From the NCBI GenBank assembly GCA_933207985.1, contig OW240914.1, positions 289,762,408 to 289,826,407 of the forward strand: 64,000 nucleotides of DNA. The letters are read 5' to 3'. A model generated the notes under the pieces. That model searched no databases and was not told the DNA's origin. It saw only the letters and a list, made by a program, of their open reading frames with translations. Source of the stretch: Pelobates cultripes (Eukaryota; Chordata; Amphibia; Anura; Pelobatidae). Below are positions 10,428 through 21,821 of the stretch, in pieces (positions within the stretch are counted from its first letter, which is position 1; the number at the start of each line of letters is the position of its first letter). Both the position numbers and the translations under genes were made by a program.

Positions 10428-11425
10428 TTACAAACTGCTCATCGGCTGGTACCGCACCCCAGAACGGCTACACCGCATGCTAACAGATGGGAACACGGAC
10501 ACACGCAGAGTGACCCCACTTGGGCGTACCCACCCAAACACTAAAGGCAACATGAGGGAAGAGACGAGAGATATATAAAACTATAAAACACTGCAACACA
10601 ATGCCTGGGGACGTACTGAACATAAACCCACGTAGCCCAAACGTACCACACATACGTCAACCGAATTAAGGAGATCATGCCCCAGCCAACCTTAGAATGA
10701 TATAGACTAGAGGGCATCATAACGATATTCTCATCTATGGCAGGACAGAACACTAGGTATGAAGGTCTAAAGTGGAAGGGGTGGCACGACGGAAGAAGCG
10801 ATTAAGGGGATCCCACTTAACCTTAAATACCAATTTAGGGACACCAGACTGCCGCATAGGGTAGACCCGATCGCCAACGGCAGTTGGTCTACCGAAACCA
10901 AGAACCATCAAAAAGCCACACAAGCTCTGCTTCTGTACCTGCTGCTCCAGTAGATACTACCTGCACACTACTAGGTCAAGGTTCATTTACTTTATTTCCC
11001 CCAACCCACCCCTTTTTTTTTTGTGTGTTCCCACTGTATATTTGCTCCATACCATGAACACCCACACTTTACACTGACATGAATACTCTTATAACCAACT
11101 CTCCTGTAAATAGATTGCTAGCAGGTACCACGGAGCTACATATATGAAAAATATTCAAATATCTAAGTTCTACAATATTACGCCCCGAGAGGTATTTATC
11201 TGCCAAAGGACAACCCCCATCCATGTAGGCACAGTTTGAGGACATGATGCTTATGCACGGATGGGCCGAAAGCCATCTTACATGTGCTAATATTAACATA
11301 ATGTTAAACTTTTTACTAAAAACTGTTTTTTCAAAAGTTGTATTGTTTAACCAGTTGACTGTAACGTGCTCTAAGCAAACTATTCAATAAAAACATAATA
11401 AATAAAAAAAATAAAAAATAAATAT
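10428..11425 (+). mobile_element. 5'-truncated L1 copy: ORF2 end plus 3' UTR and A-rich tail
   Basis: The start gives YKLLIGWYRTPERLHRM, the conserved L1 ORF2 block upstream of the C-terminal cysteine motif. The remainder is rearranged ORF2 end and 3' UTR. It ends in an A-rich run (about 11390-11425). It lies between a LINE remnant and a PLE remnant, both on the minus strand. No TSD could be fixed. Confidence 0.65.
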
Positions 11426-11426
11426 G

Positions 11427-11711
11427 CAAGTCAAACTCTATTCCTGTAGGTTTCACCATATCAAGAATGTAAATCATGAATTTTTCTCTCCTCAGAAATG
11501 TTCTGCGCCCATCACCACCTATGCAGGGAACATCCACTGAATCAATCATTTGACAATGAGTCTGCAAAATTGAATGCCCAATTAATAAAGTGTTCAGACA
11601 CAGGCTGGTCCACTTTTTCATGCGTACGGTGGATTTGTGGTGGTTAAGACTATCTTTCATGCACATAGTAGATTCACCAACATAGATGAGCCAACTGTTT
11701 CTCCTGTCCAA
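11427..11711 (-). pseudogene. Penelope-like element GIY-YIG domain fragment
   Basis: The minus-strand translation has LIYVGESTMCMKDSLNHHKS, which corresponds to the YVGKTxRxLKxRIxEH start of PLE GIY-YIG nucleases. It ends LRREKFMIYILDMVKPTGIE and FDL, the PLE C-terminal (K)RExxWIYxLxTLxPxGLNxxxDL signature. Upstream RT sequence is missing. The 3' region is replaced by the L1 tail. Confidence 0.75.
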
Positions 11712-13049
11712 TCAAGAGGCAGCAAGAATAGATGAGTGAGCGTTAGGGCCACTACATGTTACAAATGACCAATAGGGGAAATGGAAGAGCAGTAAAACAA
11801 TCTATATATCCAAGCAGGATGCTGTCAAACACTTTGACCATGGCTACTGAGGGAGGCAGACCAGCAGTGATACAGTGTGTTTTACCATTAGTGTGCCTAT
11901 GTTGGAATGGGAGATAGCCTGGATCATTGATTCTAATGTCAGACCAGGGGCACTTGAAACTACTTTGAGTGAGATATAGGAGATTGACATTTTGTCATTG
12001 TATCTAGTGAGGTAATAGGTTACCTTTATACCGTTGTTGCTTTTTTGTTAACTGTATGGAAAGAAAATCCTTCTTTTGGGGGATGTGCTGTGTTCAGCTC
12101 TTAGCTTGCAGCTACATCTATCTTACTGACAGCCACTTGAGTATGTATGTAATATACAGTTGCTGCATATTGGACACTGTTTTATACAACCTTGTTTTAT
12201 TGATTAAAAAAATAACTTTGACTCCTATTTATTGACAAGGTAGCCCTATGACTTTTCTATGACTTTTTTTCTTTGTGTCTTCATTTCACCAATATCTATG
12301 TTGGCAACACATAATTTTTTATAAATTCACTTCAATGGCCATGTGATATTTATTTGGCAACATGTAATCATATAAATAAAATAAGTGTAATATTCCATGT
12401 ATGGATGGATCAGAATGAATGTCTTGTTATGTTATTATCTATTACCAATCAGTTATGTGAACATAAAATTGATACAAGAGCCAGAAAACCAAGTAATATA
12501 CAATGGCATCTACAGAAAGCAAACATTTCTAACTCTCCGTTCCTTTCTGCATCTTGTCACCCATCTTTCTTGATTAATAATAACCCTAGGGGCTTCACAT
12601 TTTATTGAAGAGAAGCTCTTTTGATGCTCTTACTGTTGAGAGACAAGCAGTTTCTTCGAGGCACTGATTTATGTTCTTTTGATCAATTGTAAATTGCTGT
12701 TTTGTCTCTTAAATGAGAAAATTTGGTACAGCTTACTGTTGTTGGCTGTTTTATACTAACATGTAACTAGCGGCAAAAAAAGTCACTGTATTCATGTGCC
12801 AGTCTATCTAGTACCTTCCCTTGCAGGCACGTGACACATTTTACATTTGTTTTCTTCTTGTTTTACTTGTTATAAATACTTTATAGTATTTGATTTTTCA
12901 ATAGTACTTACTTGTATGCAGATAGTGAAAATAATACTATTCAGTCTCTATAGTATTATATCCTGCATACCATGCTGGAAGTAATACAGAAACTCATTTA
13001 AAGCTACTGTTTAAAGAACAATTTTTATGTTGGCATTGCAAAGCAGTAA
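11712..13049. other. Unassigned DNA
   Basis: No recognisable repeat ends. A short open frame at 12354-12608 shows no domain. A (GT)n run begins at about 13050. Confidence 0.35.
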
Positions 13050-13096
13050 CTTTGTGTGTGCGTTCATGTGCGTGTGTGTGTGCGTGTGTGGGTGTA
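13050..13096. repeat. (GT)n microsatellite
   Basis: Interrupted GTGTGTGCGTGTG run just upstream of the L1 fragment. Confidence 0.85.
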
Positions 13097-13114
13097 AAAA
13101 AACATGCATATACA

Positions 13115-14720
13115 CTACTGTTCACCCAGTGGAGAGCAAGGAAGTTTAGATTTGGGGTCAAGAGGCTGGGCATCTCATGATCCTACGGTGGGTTAGGGAA
13201 GAGGGTGGGGACTCTCTGCCTCTAGTGTTAGTGGAGCAAGAAAAATTGGCATCCCTGGTGTCTATTTACTAGGTAATGAGACATGGACACTTCAAGCCCA
13301 CAAGCAAGTGGAGGATAGGGTATAGATTGGGCCTCTCATCGTTGCTGTCCCCTCTATATCCTATCACTAACAATCCCGACTTTCATCCGGGAATGGAGGG
13401 TAGACCTCACGGTCAGGTTCAAGTGTGACATATGCTCAGGGGAGATGAGCTCAAGACACTGGGGGACTTACTGGGGGAACCACATGGACCTTCTTACATA
13501 CACTCAAATACAAACAGCTGAGCAGGTTCCTCAGACAGATCCCCCAACAACCTGATATATACAGGACACTCAACTACTTTGAAAGACAATGCGTAGACCC
13601 CGACCCACAGCTGCATGCCATATGCCTTTTGTACTCTTTAATAGACACACAACTGAACCTCCCAGCTCCTGGGTACATGGGAAAGTGGGAAGTTGCCCTG
13701 GGTGAGACCTTTACTGTAAACCAATGGGGGAAGATTTGCAGTCTAGTACACCACTGCGCATTGGCTAGCAAAACTCAGGAAACAGCGTATAAGGTCCTGA
13801 CACTCTAGTACAGAATGCCTCATCTCCTCCAGAACATGAATCCTTCTCTGAATGGAGACTGTTGGCGATGTCAAACTACATTAGGCACTTTCTTGCACAT
13901 CTGGTTGGACTGCCCCAAAATAAGGCCCTTCTGGACGGCGATTAACACCATCCTACAGAAATGTTCGGATAACCCCCCACCCTTTTGACCAGCCCCTTTT
14001 CTCCTGCACCATACCACCACCTTGATAGCTAGATACAAGAAATCAATGTCCATTCAAATCTAAAAGCACAGCCAAACAAGTAGTGCCCCTCTACTGGAAA
14101 CAGGAGGCCCCCCTCCACTGACATTGTGGTTCGTAAAAATGGAAGATCTGAGATGGCTCGAAGAATTGACATTCATGGCCCAAGGATGCACCCAATCTTA
14201 CACTGACATATGGACTCATTGGCTAATGGTCGCATATCACGCTGACTTTCAGGATCTGCTGACAAAGAGGACGGGGGACCGGTGGGATGAGGGGTCTCGG
14301 GTTGTGGGCCACACTCCAGCCAGGGAAGAACGGAGGAGGTCACTCTGTTCCATGCACTCCAACCGTACTTTGATAGCATACCCAAGCCAAGGGAGCAGTA
14401 AGGGTCACCCCTGACACAGACTGCATTATTGGCTAGGGAAGTGACCTTACTGAAGTTTAGATACAACCACCTTTTTATACCCTTGAAAAGGGTAAGAATT
14501 TGCACAATTTATACAATTTGCTTCATACTTGAATTTCAAACCTTGGAGTCCTTACTTATCTTTATGCGCCATGTTTATTTGGCCCTACGTAGCTGTCTGA
14601 TTTAAATTGTCATTAATGGAAAAACGGTTTCTCTGTGAATATCTTCATTACCTGCACCTGTCCTGCTCTGACCACAGAGGCCAATAAAAATCTTATTAAC
14701 AAAAAAAATAAAATAATTAT
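13115..14720 (+). pseudogene. L1 ORF2 C-terminal region with 3' UTR (5'-truncated, decayed)
   Basis: Between about 13520 and 13960 one frame gives RFLRQIPQQPDIYRTLNYFE, GKWEVALGETFTVNQWGKIC, TQETAYKVL, MPHLLQNMN, then GDCWRCQTTLGTFLHIWLDC. This is the L1 ORF2 tail including the cysteine/histidine motif (CWRC...GTxxHIWxxC). A stop at the VLTL junction and frameshifts elsewhere show it is inactive. The 3' UTR follows and ends in an A-rich tract at about 14700-14720. The 5' part of ORF2 and ORF1 are absent. Confidence 0.8.
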
Positions 14721-16903
14721 GTTCAGCCGAATCAGTTTATAGTAAAAAAAATGTTCAGGTTGTCTAAAAGTCAAAGGGCTGTTCGGCTTGCACAATTTTA
14801 GTCCGCGCAAATCGCTCAAAAAGCAAATAATGTAGATGAATAAAAGAGACAAGAAACTGGGACCGCAAAATACAAACATAATATAAAGTAGGAGCAGTAA
14901 AAAATGAAAACGTTTACATATAGTTTTTATATTTTCAAAAAATTCAAAATATGTTTTACTGCTAGTCCTTTTCTTCCCCTATTAGTCATTTCACACTTGA
15001 TCTGTGATTAAACTCAACATTTAGTGGCTGTCCCCTAACCATAAATCATCTTTTTTTCCCTTCAATCTCTTTTTTTGGTGGCACAGTCAAAACTGAAATT
15101 CACAAAACATCCTTGTCCTTTATACTTTTTTGGGTTTGTTCATAAGACATTCATATGGGATTTATGGAATTTGACCTGCCAATTACCCAAAATTTAGACG
15201 AATCCCAGTTCATTTGAAAACGATTGTGGAAGTATCTTATAAATAGCTGTGAGGAATTAGTGGCTCACTGGCTTAGTATCTTTTCCTAAGTTGTGTTTCA
15301 AGGCTGTTGTATACAGCAAACACAGACTCAAAGAAATCAATGTTTAAAATGGAATGAGGCAAAAATGTGATTATATGTTAAACTAATTTGCATGTGCCCA
15401 CCCAGAATCCTTTGCGGTAGTAACATCACTGCAGATTTGTGATTTCTGTAGGAAAAGCAAGTCTTATGGCTTGTCTGGTGTGCAGATTTTTGTTTAACAC
15501 TGTATTAACTATCCACAGACTTCAGGTGGATGGGGGTTTTCAATCACAATGTATTCCCCACCATCACCTTTTTGGTTCCTGCTTCCTAAATCAATATTAT
15601 ATAATATCACATGATACAGCTTTTTCAGCATAGAGAGTGTGTCAAAAATTCGTTTTTTTTAAATTCAGAAAACAAATATGGGTTATTAAAATTCATTGTT
15701 TAAATGTAGCATTTTAAGCAATACACAAGTGAAGAATGAGTTTATAATATATAGCATACATGTACTAAAATAAGCTCTCTCATGAAGAGCAGACCACAGG
15801 CTCATTTATATCCAACGGTTATTGTCACAACAGGAAATACTAGTTTCTCTATAGCTCCGTACCAGTAAGACAGTTTTCTCCATTGAGTGAATGCATATAT
15901 TTTACTACCCACACAAAACCTGAACTCCGAGTGAAGTCTTAACTCCTTGCACCCACGTAATGATGGTTAATTGATTTCTAGAAAAGCAAAAATATCTTTG
16001 ATCACTTTGAAGCAAAAAAAACCTGCAGAGAAAGCATTACAAGAAGTTTCTTATTACCTCCTACTCATCTATCTAGACTGAATAGCAAGATCATCCAGAG
16101 CTGCAGACACTGTCTCCTGCAGAGTGCTATTACACAAACAGAACCCATATGGTGAAAAGGACAACAAACACAACCACCAGGCTCCTTTGATGTTCTGGAA
16201 CACGGTGTATAGTTCTTTTTTTTCTTTCTTTGTGTTGGTGAATGAAAATGCCCACAAAGCAGAAATAACTCAAAATCTCATAGTGAGATTAAATAGTAGT
16301 CTCTGAGAGTCTATGCTGAGATGTCATATTGGAAATCGTACCTATGGCTATGTGTTGTTCCCATCCCCCAGAATCCCCTGAGACAGAAGGAGCTCTGGCC
16401 CTTCAATGTCTCCAATCAAAGACAATATTTGACATAAAAGGTCACTTTGTTTTCTTATTGTCTCATTTTCTTTCCAGCATTAATCTAGTTGCAATATGGG
16501 CTGATGTTTATACCTAAGAATGGCAATGTGTACACCCACCCTTCCTTCCCTATGATCACGAAAATCTGTATTTATTTATGTATTTATTTGTTTGTTAACA
16601 AACACTGAAAATCTCTCATATTCAATAATAGTTAAGCACAAACAGTAAATAAAGATGTAATCTGTTAATGAGCCCCCATACTCACAACCAAACATCCGAA
16701 TGGTATAAATAAATTGGGAATTTTGGTGATGATTGGGGAACTTCTGGAAGCATTATTATTACTGTTACTATTATTATCAATATTAGTTATTAGTAATATT
16801 AGTAATAGTAAACGTACCAACCAACATATTCATTAATGCTGTACAATACATGGGGACATACAAGGTAAACTGCATTTTGTAAAAGCAAAAGTTGAGTTCT
16901 AGG
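14721..16903. other. Unassigned AT-rich DNA with one diffuse dispersed repeat
   Basis: About 14940-15060 resembles 57115-57215 (TTCCCCTATTAGTCATTTCAC versus TTCCCTTATTGGTCACTTCTC, then GTGATTAAACTCA and CTAACCAT). This suggests an old dispersed element. The rest shows nothing recognisable apart from short AT runs at 16740-16815. Confidence 0.35.
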
Positions 16904-17017
16904 CAGGGCCGGTGCAATACTATTTTGCGCCATAAGAGACACTTGCTACTTGTGCCACCTTCTACCCCCACCTCCCCCCGAAAAAAAATAATAATAATTT
17001 TGCCAACTTAGTTTGTC

Positions 17018-17350
17018 TCTTTCTTCTCTCAGCCCCTTTGTGTCGTTTTCTCCCCCAACTCCTTTGTGTGTGTCTCTTTTTCCACTTGCTCAGCACTTCT
17101 GTGTGTCTCTCCCCCAGCACATAAGTGGGTCTCTTTCTGCCCCTCAGCCCCTCTGTGTGTCTCTTTTTCTTCCCAGCCCCACTGTGTGCCTCTTTGTCCT
17201 CCCCAGCCCCAGAGGGAGGATCACTAAGAGGGGGGTGGAGGGAGGACCACTAAGGGGGTGGGGGAGAGGGAGGACCACTAAGGGGGGGAGAGAGGACCAC
17301 TAAGGAGGGAGAGGGAGGAGTGGAGAGGACCACTAAGAGGGGGGAGACCA
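17018..17350. repeat. Two adjoining minisatellite arrays
   Basis: 17018-17215 repeats a unit of about 30 bp around CAGCCCC..TGTGTGTCTCTTT. 17215-17350 repeats GGAGGGAGGACCACTAAG-type units. The change from pyrimidine-rich to purine-rich strand is abrupt. Confidence 0.8.
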
Positions 17351-17739
17351 CTAAGGGACAGGGAGGGAAATGAAACACTGAAGAACACACACATGCTCTA
17401 CAATAACACATCCCCTACACACATACACTCCACTCCCTGTGAGCGAACTCATGAGTGGACCATGTAGGTGGACTTATGAGCGGGCCTTGTAGGCATACTC
17501 ACGGTCAGGCCCTGGGGGCCCAGACCTTGAGCTGTGTAAGGGGCCACAAAAAATGGAGTTGCTTCCTGTTGGTTGATTTTTTGAGCACTGTTACAAACAG
17601 TCTCCTAAAAGCCTCTTCTACAGCAGCTCAGTGGAGCCATACTACAGCCTGAGCCCATCGTCATCCTCTTGTCCTCCTCTGGTGGTAAGTAGGCAATCCA
17701 GTATATTATTAGTGGCACTAATCTCTACTTTAACCCACA

Positions 17740-17850
17740 TTAAAGGGCCACTATAGTTACCAGAACCACTACAGCTTAATGTAGTGGTTCTGGTGTCTAT
17801 AGCCGGTCCCTGCAGGCTTTTTAATGTAAACACATTGCCTTTTCAGATAA
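17740..17850. mobile_element. Left end of TTAA MITE (T2/Kolobok-like)
   Basis: Begins TTAAAGGGCCACTATAG and contains the hairpin CCAGAACCACTACAGC / GTAGTGGTTCTGG. No right end is found, so the copy is truncated. Confidence 0.65.
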
Positions 17851-17941
17851 AAGACGCTGTGTGCAGAACTAGCGTTGGCCCATATGGCAGATCATATGGG
17901 TGGGGCATTGTGATGTCACATGGCGGGCAGAACATATAGGA

Positions 17942-18115
17942 CAGTGTTTCCCAACCCAGTCCTCAAGGCACACCTACCAGTCCAGGATTTAGGGATTACC
18001 CAGTTGTGTCTAAGGTGTTTTTACAAAGAAGAAAAAAAACATCTTAGACACAACTGGATAATCCCTAAATCCTGGACTGGTAGGTGTGCCTTGAGGACTG
18101 GGTTGGGAAACACTG
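17942..18115. mobile_element. Palindromic hAT MITE with 8-bp TSD
   Basis: This 174-bp element begins CAGTGTTTCCCAACCCAG and ends with its near-exact reverse complement. The two halves form a long hairpin around an A-rich centre. Flanks ATATAGGA (17934-17941) and ATATAGGG (18116-18123) differ at one base, fitting a hAT TSD. It is nested in the larger hAT element. Confidence 0.88.
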
Positions 18116-18721
18116 ATATAGGGGACGGCAAATTTTTGTTTGTCTAGAGCGGCAAAAATCCTTGCACCATCCCTGCTTTAACCGTCCGCAGCCCTGCCAT
18201 ATGTCTCTTTAACCCCCCAGCCCCTTCATGTTTCTCCTTAAGCCCCAGCCCCTCCTTCACCCTCATATGTCTCCTTTACCCCGCAATGCCTCCATGTGGC
18301 CACTTAACACTCTCATGTGTCTCATTAAACACACCCAGCCCCTCTATATATGTTCTTAAACCTCCCCAGGCTTTAAATGTGTGTCTCAAAAACCCCCAAC
18401 CCCACCCTTTTACTTTGTGCCAGCTCACCTCTATGTTGTAGCAAGGCCCAGCGGGAACCATGGTAGAGGAGCCGTTTCTCTCTTCCCAGTCTGACAGGAA
18501 GCAGTTTGGCACTCTCTGCACTCGATTTCTGTCAGACCAACTGGGTAGAGGGAAACAAGTTCCTCCTCCCCGGTCCGCGTTAGTCATGCTACATACAGAG
18601 ACCATCAGGAGGGGAGCACTGTGATGTGTGCTCCTCTCCTGACGGTCACCCGGGCATTGTGCCCCCGGGCCTGTGCGACCTTGGCAGCCGCCTAATCCAC
18701 CTAGTGGTCACGCAGGCCCTG

Positions 18722-19647
18722 GTTTTAAGTATATTAATAGTATTGTTTAGAGGCACTCTAAGCACCAAAATCACAATAGCTCATTCTAATGGTTATGGTG
18801 TAAAGCAGGGGTGCTCACAAGGTAGATCTCCAGATGTTTTAAAACTACAAAACTACAGCTTCTGTGACGCTAAATGCATTTTAAATGCATTTTAATGGCA
18901 TGCAAAGCATCATGGGACTTGTAGTTCTACAGCATCTGGGGGTCTACCTGGTGTAAAGAATCTGTTGACACCATCCCCTGAGTTTTTGTCAATCCATTTT
19001 TAAATGGTTAGACAAAAAATGTAGCCCACGAAGCACCTACAGTCCACACTTTATAGTTCTGCTAATACAGAACTTCATTTTCAACTTTGGGTGCTATACG
19101 CTAAGAATCCAAGGGAGAGTTCCAGATGTGGCAGAAAAAGATATTTAGAAAGAGTCATGGGAAAGGTAAGAGGAAAACCACTAGCAGAGTTACATGGCAA
19201 AGATTATGAAGGGTGAAAAAAGTCTGACTTACAAGAACAAGATGTTGCTATTATGTACAAGTTGTTCAAGAAACTTAAGCACAGTAGGTAGCAGAAATAC
19301 AAGACAGCAGTTGGAGAAGGAATTTTGTAGGCTTTTTAATGGTGCGGATAACATATAAATATGAAGGCGAAATGATACTAGAAGAGCTAGAAAGAAGTTG
19401 ACGATAATAGTAAAAGATTGAACAAGGATGGATGTAAAGTCTAACCAAGACCAATAAAATGCATGCGATTTGACATAATGAACTGGATACAGGCTACTCA
19501 ATATTTTACTACCTTTTGCACTTACTTATTTATATGCAGTGCCTCATTTGCCAGTAACTACAAATGTGCAGTGTATTCTTTTTGTACATATTTTGAAAAG
19601 CTTTTTAATTTTGTTACATACATTTTGTTACAGTTCATGATTTAAAT
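18722..19647. other. TTAA-MITE-like remnant and unassigned DNA
   Basis: 18745-18805 and 18959-19050 (AGGCACTCTAAGCACCAAAA.. and ..TGGTTAGACAAAA) look like one old element split by the hAT MITE at 18806-18950. The rest to 19647 shows no recognisable feature. Confidence 0.4.
18806..18950. mobile_element. hAT MITE with perfect 8-bp TSD
   Basis: Begins CAGGGGTGCTCACAAGG and ends GGGGGTCTACCTG. GTGTAAAG is repeated exactly at 18798-18805 and 18951-18958. The inner parts CTCCAGATGTT..ACTACA and GGGACTTGTAGTTCTACAGC are the foldback arms. The right end lacks about a dozen bases relative to the left, so the terminal repeats are asymmetric. Confidence 0.85.
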
Positions 19648-19697
19648 CAGGGGTCCTCAAACTCCGGCCCCCCAGATGTTGCTGAACTACAACAACA
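19648..19697. mobile_element. Left end of a hAT MITE
   Basis: Starts CAGGGGTCCTCAAACTCCGG and continues CCCCCAGATGTTGCTGAACTAC, a widespread vertebrate hAT MITE terminus. Sequence stops matching where the PLE-derived hairpin begins. The right half is not found, so it was lost or cut at the PLE junction. Confidence 0.7.
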
Positions 19698-19773
19698 CAT
19701 AGCAGTGCCCTGTAATTGTATAAAAAACAAAATAATTATCAAGTTTTATTTACAAGTACAGGGCACTGCTATG
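19698..19773. repeat. Hairpin at the 5' junction of the Penelope-like element
   Basis: CATAGCAGTGCCCTGTA (19698-19714) is the exact reverse complement of 19757-19773. The arms extend imperfectly to about 19731 and 19740. The right arm is part of the PLE RT frame (VQGTAMG); read on the minus strand, the left arm also encodes QLQGTAM. Confidence 0.85.
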
Positions 19774-20997
19774 GGGACCAGGTTTGCCCCCAGTTATGCC
19801 AATTTATTTATGTCCGACTGGGAGACTGAAGTTATTTACAACAGCCAGGAATGTGGGGCGAACCTGGTCACCTACCATAGATATATTAATGACATCTTTT
19901 TTATATGGAAAGGATCACAAACAGACTTGGATTTTTTTTTAGAAAGTATTAATCATAATGAATGGGGTCTAGAGTTTAGTAGCAAATTTAGTATGTGCAA
20001 TATACATTTTTTTAGATTTAAATATCTATGTTGATGAAGACATTTTAAAAACAATAAAAAAAAAAAAGTAGATGCAAACAGTTATGTTTTATACAATAGT
20101 GGGCACTACACCCCGTGGTTGAATAATATCCCAAAAGGGCAATTGCAGAGAATAAGAAGGAACTGCACCGAAAAGGATGTATTCGAGAAACAAGCAGAAA
20201 TAGTAATGAATAGATTCACCCAAAAACAATACCCTACCCATATACAGAACAAAGCTTATAACGAAATAAAAGAATTTGAGCAAAATGATTTGGTTTTTAA
20301 ACAGAGTAATAATAATAGTATACATGAAAATCTTAATAAATTACCTTTGGTTTTAGATTTTTAATAAGGATTCTAGAAAAATGTAATCTATAATCAATGA
20401 ACATTGGCACCTTTTAAAAAAAAAAAGATAGGGAAATGTCAAAGATTGCCCCTGAGAAACGTTTTATTACGTTTAGGGGTGCGCCTAGTTTAAAGCAAAT
20501 TTTTACTTTTAACCACCCTAAGAAGGAAGTGAGTAATACGTTTTTAAGTGCAAATAAAAAAGGCTTTTATTCATATGGGAAATGTGTAGGTTGTATGTGC
20601 AGTAAAAATAGAATCTTAAAAGGAATTAGTAAATTTAAGACAAAATATAAACTTGAAGAATTCACCATTAAAGATTTTATTACTTGTTTTACAAAAAATA
20701 ATATTTATCTTTTAATATGCCCATGTGGGTTTCAGTATGTGGGCAGGACTTATGAACACGTTAATAATATTTGGAAAGGTCTGGACCACCACAGTGTAGC
20801 TGCCCATTTCAAAAAAATATCATAATAAAGATCCCAGTTGCCTCACGTTTTTAGGAATACAAATGGTTAAAAGATCCTGGTGTGGAGGCAATTTTATCCA
20901 GCATTTAGGGAAAGAAGAAATTAAATGGGTTCATACACTGGAAACTCTTGAACTTAAGGGCTTGAATATTGAATTTGATTTATATAACTTTTTCTGA
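19731..20997 (+). pseudogene. Penelope-like retroelement: RT end and GIY-YIG nuclease
   Basis: Three consecutive segments in shifted frames cover the PLE polyprotein from mid RT to its stop (TGA at 20995-20997). The RT part has QGTAMGTRFAPSYANLFM, then YRYINDIFFIWKG, where the usual Y-I-D-D-I is Y-I-N-D-I. The second segment, NIPKGQLQRIRRNC, is the linker after RT. The third has FRGAPSLKQIF, a CGKCVGCMC zinc-finger-like cluster, LICPCGFQYVGRT (the GIY-YIG start), HHSVAAHF, and an end with GLNIEFDLYNFF. Frameshifts at about 20034-20120 and 20360-20436 and loss of the first Asp in the catalytic box make it inactive. The RT N-terminus is missing. Known members use the GIY-YIG domain as endonuclease for retrotransposition. 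Confidence 0.9.
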
Positions 20998-21488
20998 TTT
21001 ATATTATTTATATTATTTTCTCTATAATATTATTTTATTGTATGCAAATACAATGTTAATAATCTCTACTTCTCTTTTTACCCCCCCCCCCCTTTTTAGT
21101 AGTAGATTTTATATCTCCATTACATAGCATTACATTTTTTATTTTTTTTTACTTATTGATATAGACTGATTGATTGTACATGGCACAGTTTTACTTGGTT
21201 TGTTTTAAATAGAATATGTATTTTGAGATTTGTAGCATTTATTATCAAGAAACACATTTGTCATCTTTATGGAAGGGAATATATTTATCTGTACTATCTG
21301 TGTATGCAATATGTTTATTTATGTTACAGTTTGTCGAGGATACTAAATATGTAGTTTATATCTCTCTCCTGGCATCCCCTTCTTTTGTATTGAGACTTAC
21401 TTGTGCAATATGGCCAGTTAGTGAAACAGACATTTAGCAGATAAACCCCTTTTCATTGTGGACTCCAATTCAAGAAAACTATATAGAG

Positions 21489-21699
21489 CAGGGGTTCTCA
21501 ACCCAGTCCTCAGGACTCCCTAGCAGTCCAGGATTTGAGGATTACCTGGGTGTGTCTCAGGTGTTTAGAAAAAGGGAAAAAAACACCTTAGACTCTAAGG
21601 TGTTTTTTTTTTCTTTTTCTAAACACCTGAGATACACCCAGGTAATCCCTAAACCCTGGACTGGTAGGGGGTCCTGAGGACTAACGTTGAGAACCCCTG
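21489..21699. mobile_element. Palindromic hAT MITE with perfect 8-bp TSD
   Basis: This 211-bp foldback begins CAGGGGTTCTCAACCCAG and ends TTGAGAACCCCTG. ATATAGAG flanks it exactly at 21481-21488 and 21700-21707. The arms (CCTGGGTGTGTCTCAGGTGTTTA and its complement) pair across an A/T-rich centre. It lies inside the 3' region of the PLE. Confidence 0.9.
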
Positions 21700-21774
21700 A
21701 TATAGAGACATTTAAATAATTAGCAATTTTCATGCCCATGGCAACAGCTTTAAAAGACAGGACCAGCTGTAGTA

Positions 21775-21821
21775 GGACGTGATCCGAGGAAGCCGCCTAG
21801 GCGAAACATGTCATCACATCC
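21775..21821 (+). ncRNA. Hammerhead-ribozyme-like motif (type I, degenerate)
   Basis: Stem I is GGACGTGAT (21775-21783) pairing with ATCACATCC (21813-21821), 8 of 9 pairs with one C-A mismatch. The core CCGAGGA (21784-21790) corresponds to CUGANGA with U4 changed to C. Stem II is GCC/GGC (21792-21794 with 21800-21802) with one extra A before it. GAAA (21803-21806), a very short stem III (AC/GU) and GUC (21810-21812) follow, giving a predicted cleavage site after 21812. Size and order fit PLE-type hammerheads; the U4 change predicts loss of activity. Confidence 0.6.

Larger units (their letters stand above)
16904..18721. mobile_element. hAT-like element carrying minisatellites
   Basis: The left end CAGGGCCGGTGC and the right end (read inward CAGGGCCTGCGTG) form terminal inverted repeats of the hAT type. 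Flanking 8-mers GTTCTAGG (16896-16903) and GTTTTAAG (18722-18729) agree at 6 of 8 positions, the length expected for hAT target duplications. Inside are a pyrimidine-rich array of CAGCCCCTTTGTGTGTCTCT-type units (about 17018-17215, again 18185-18420), a purine-rich array of GGACCACTAAGAGGGGG units (about 17215-17350), a TTAA MITE fragment and a nested hAT MITE. No transposase remains. Confidence 0.65.

Noticed and set aside
13871..14505. Open frames on both strands as host exons
   Set aside because: The plus strand here is the end of L1 ORF2 and its 3' UTR; the other frames are incidental.
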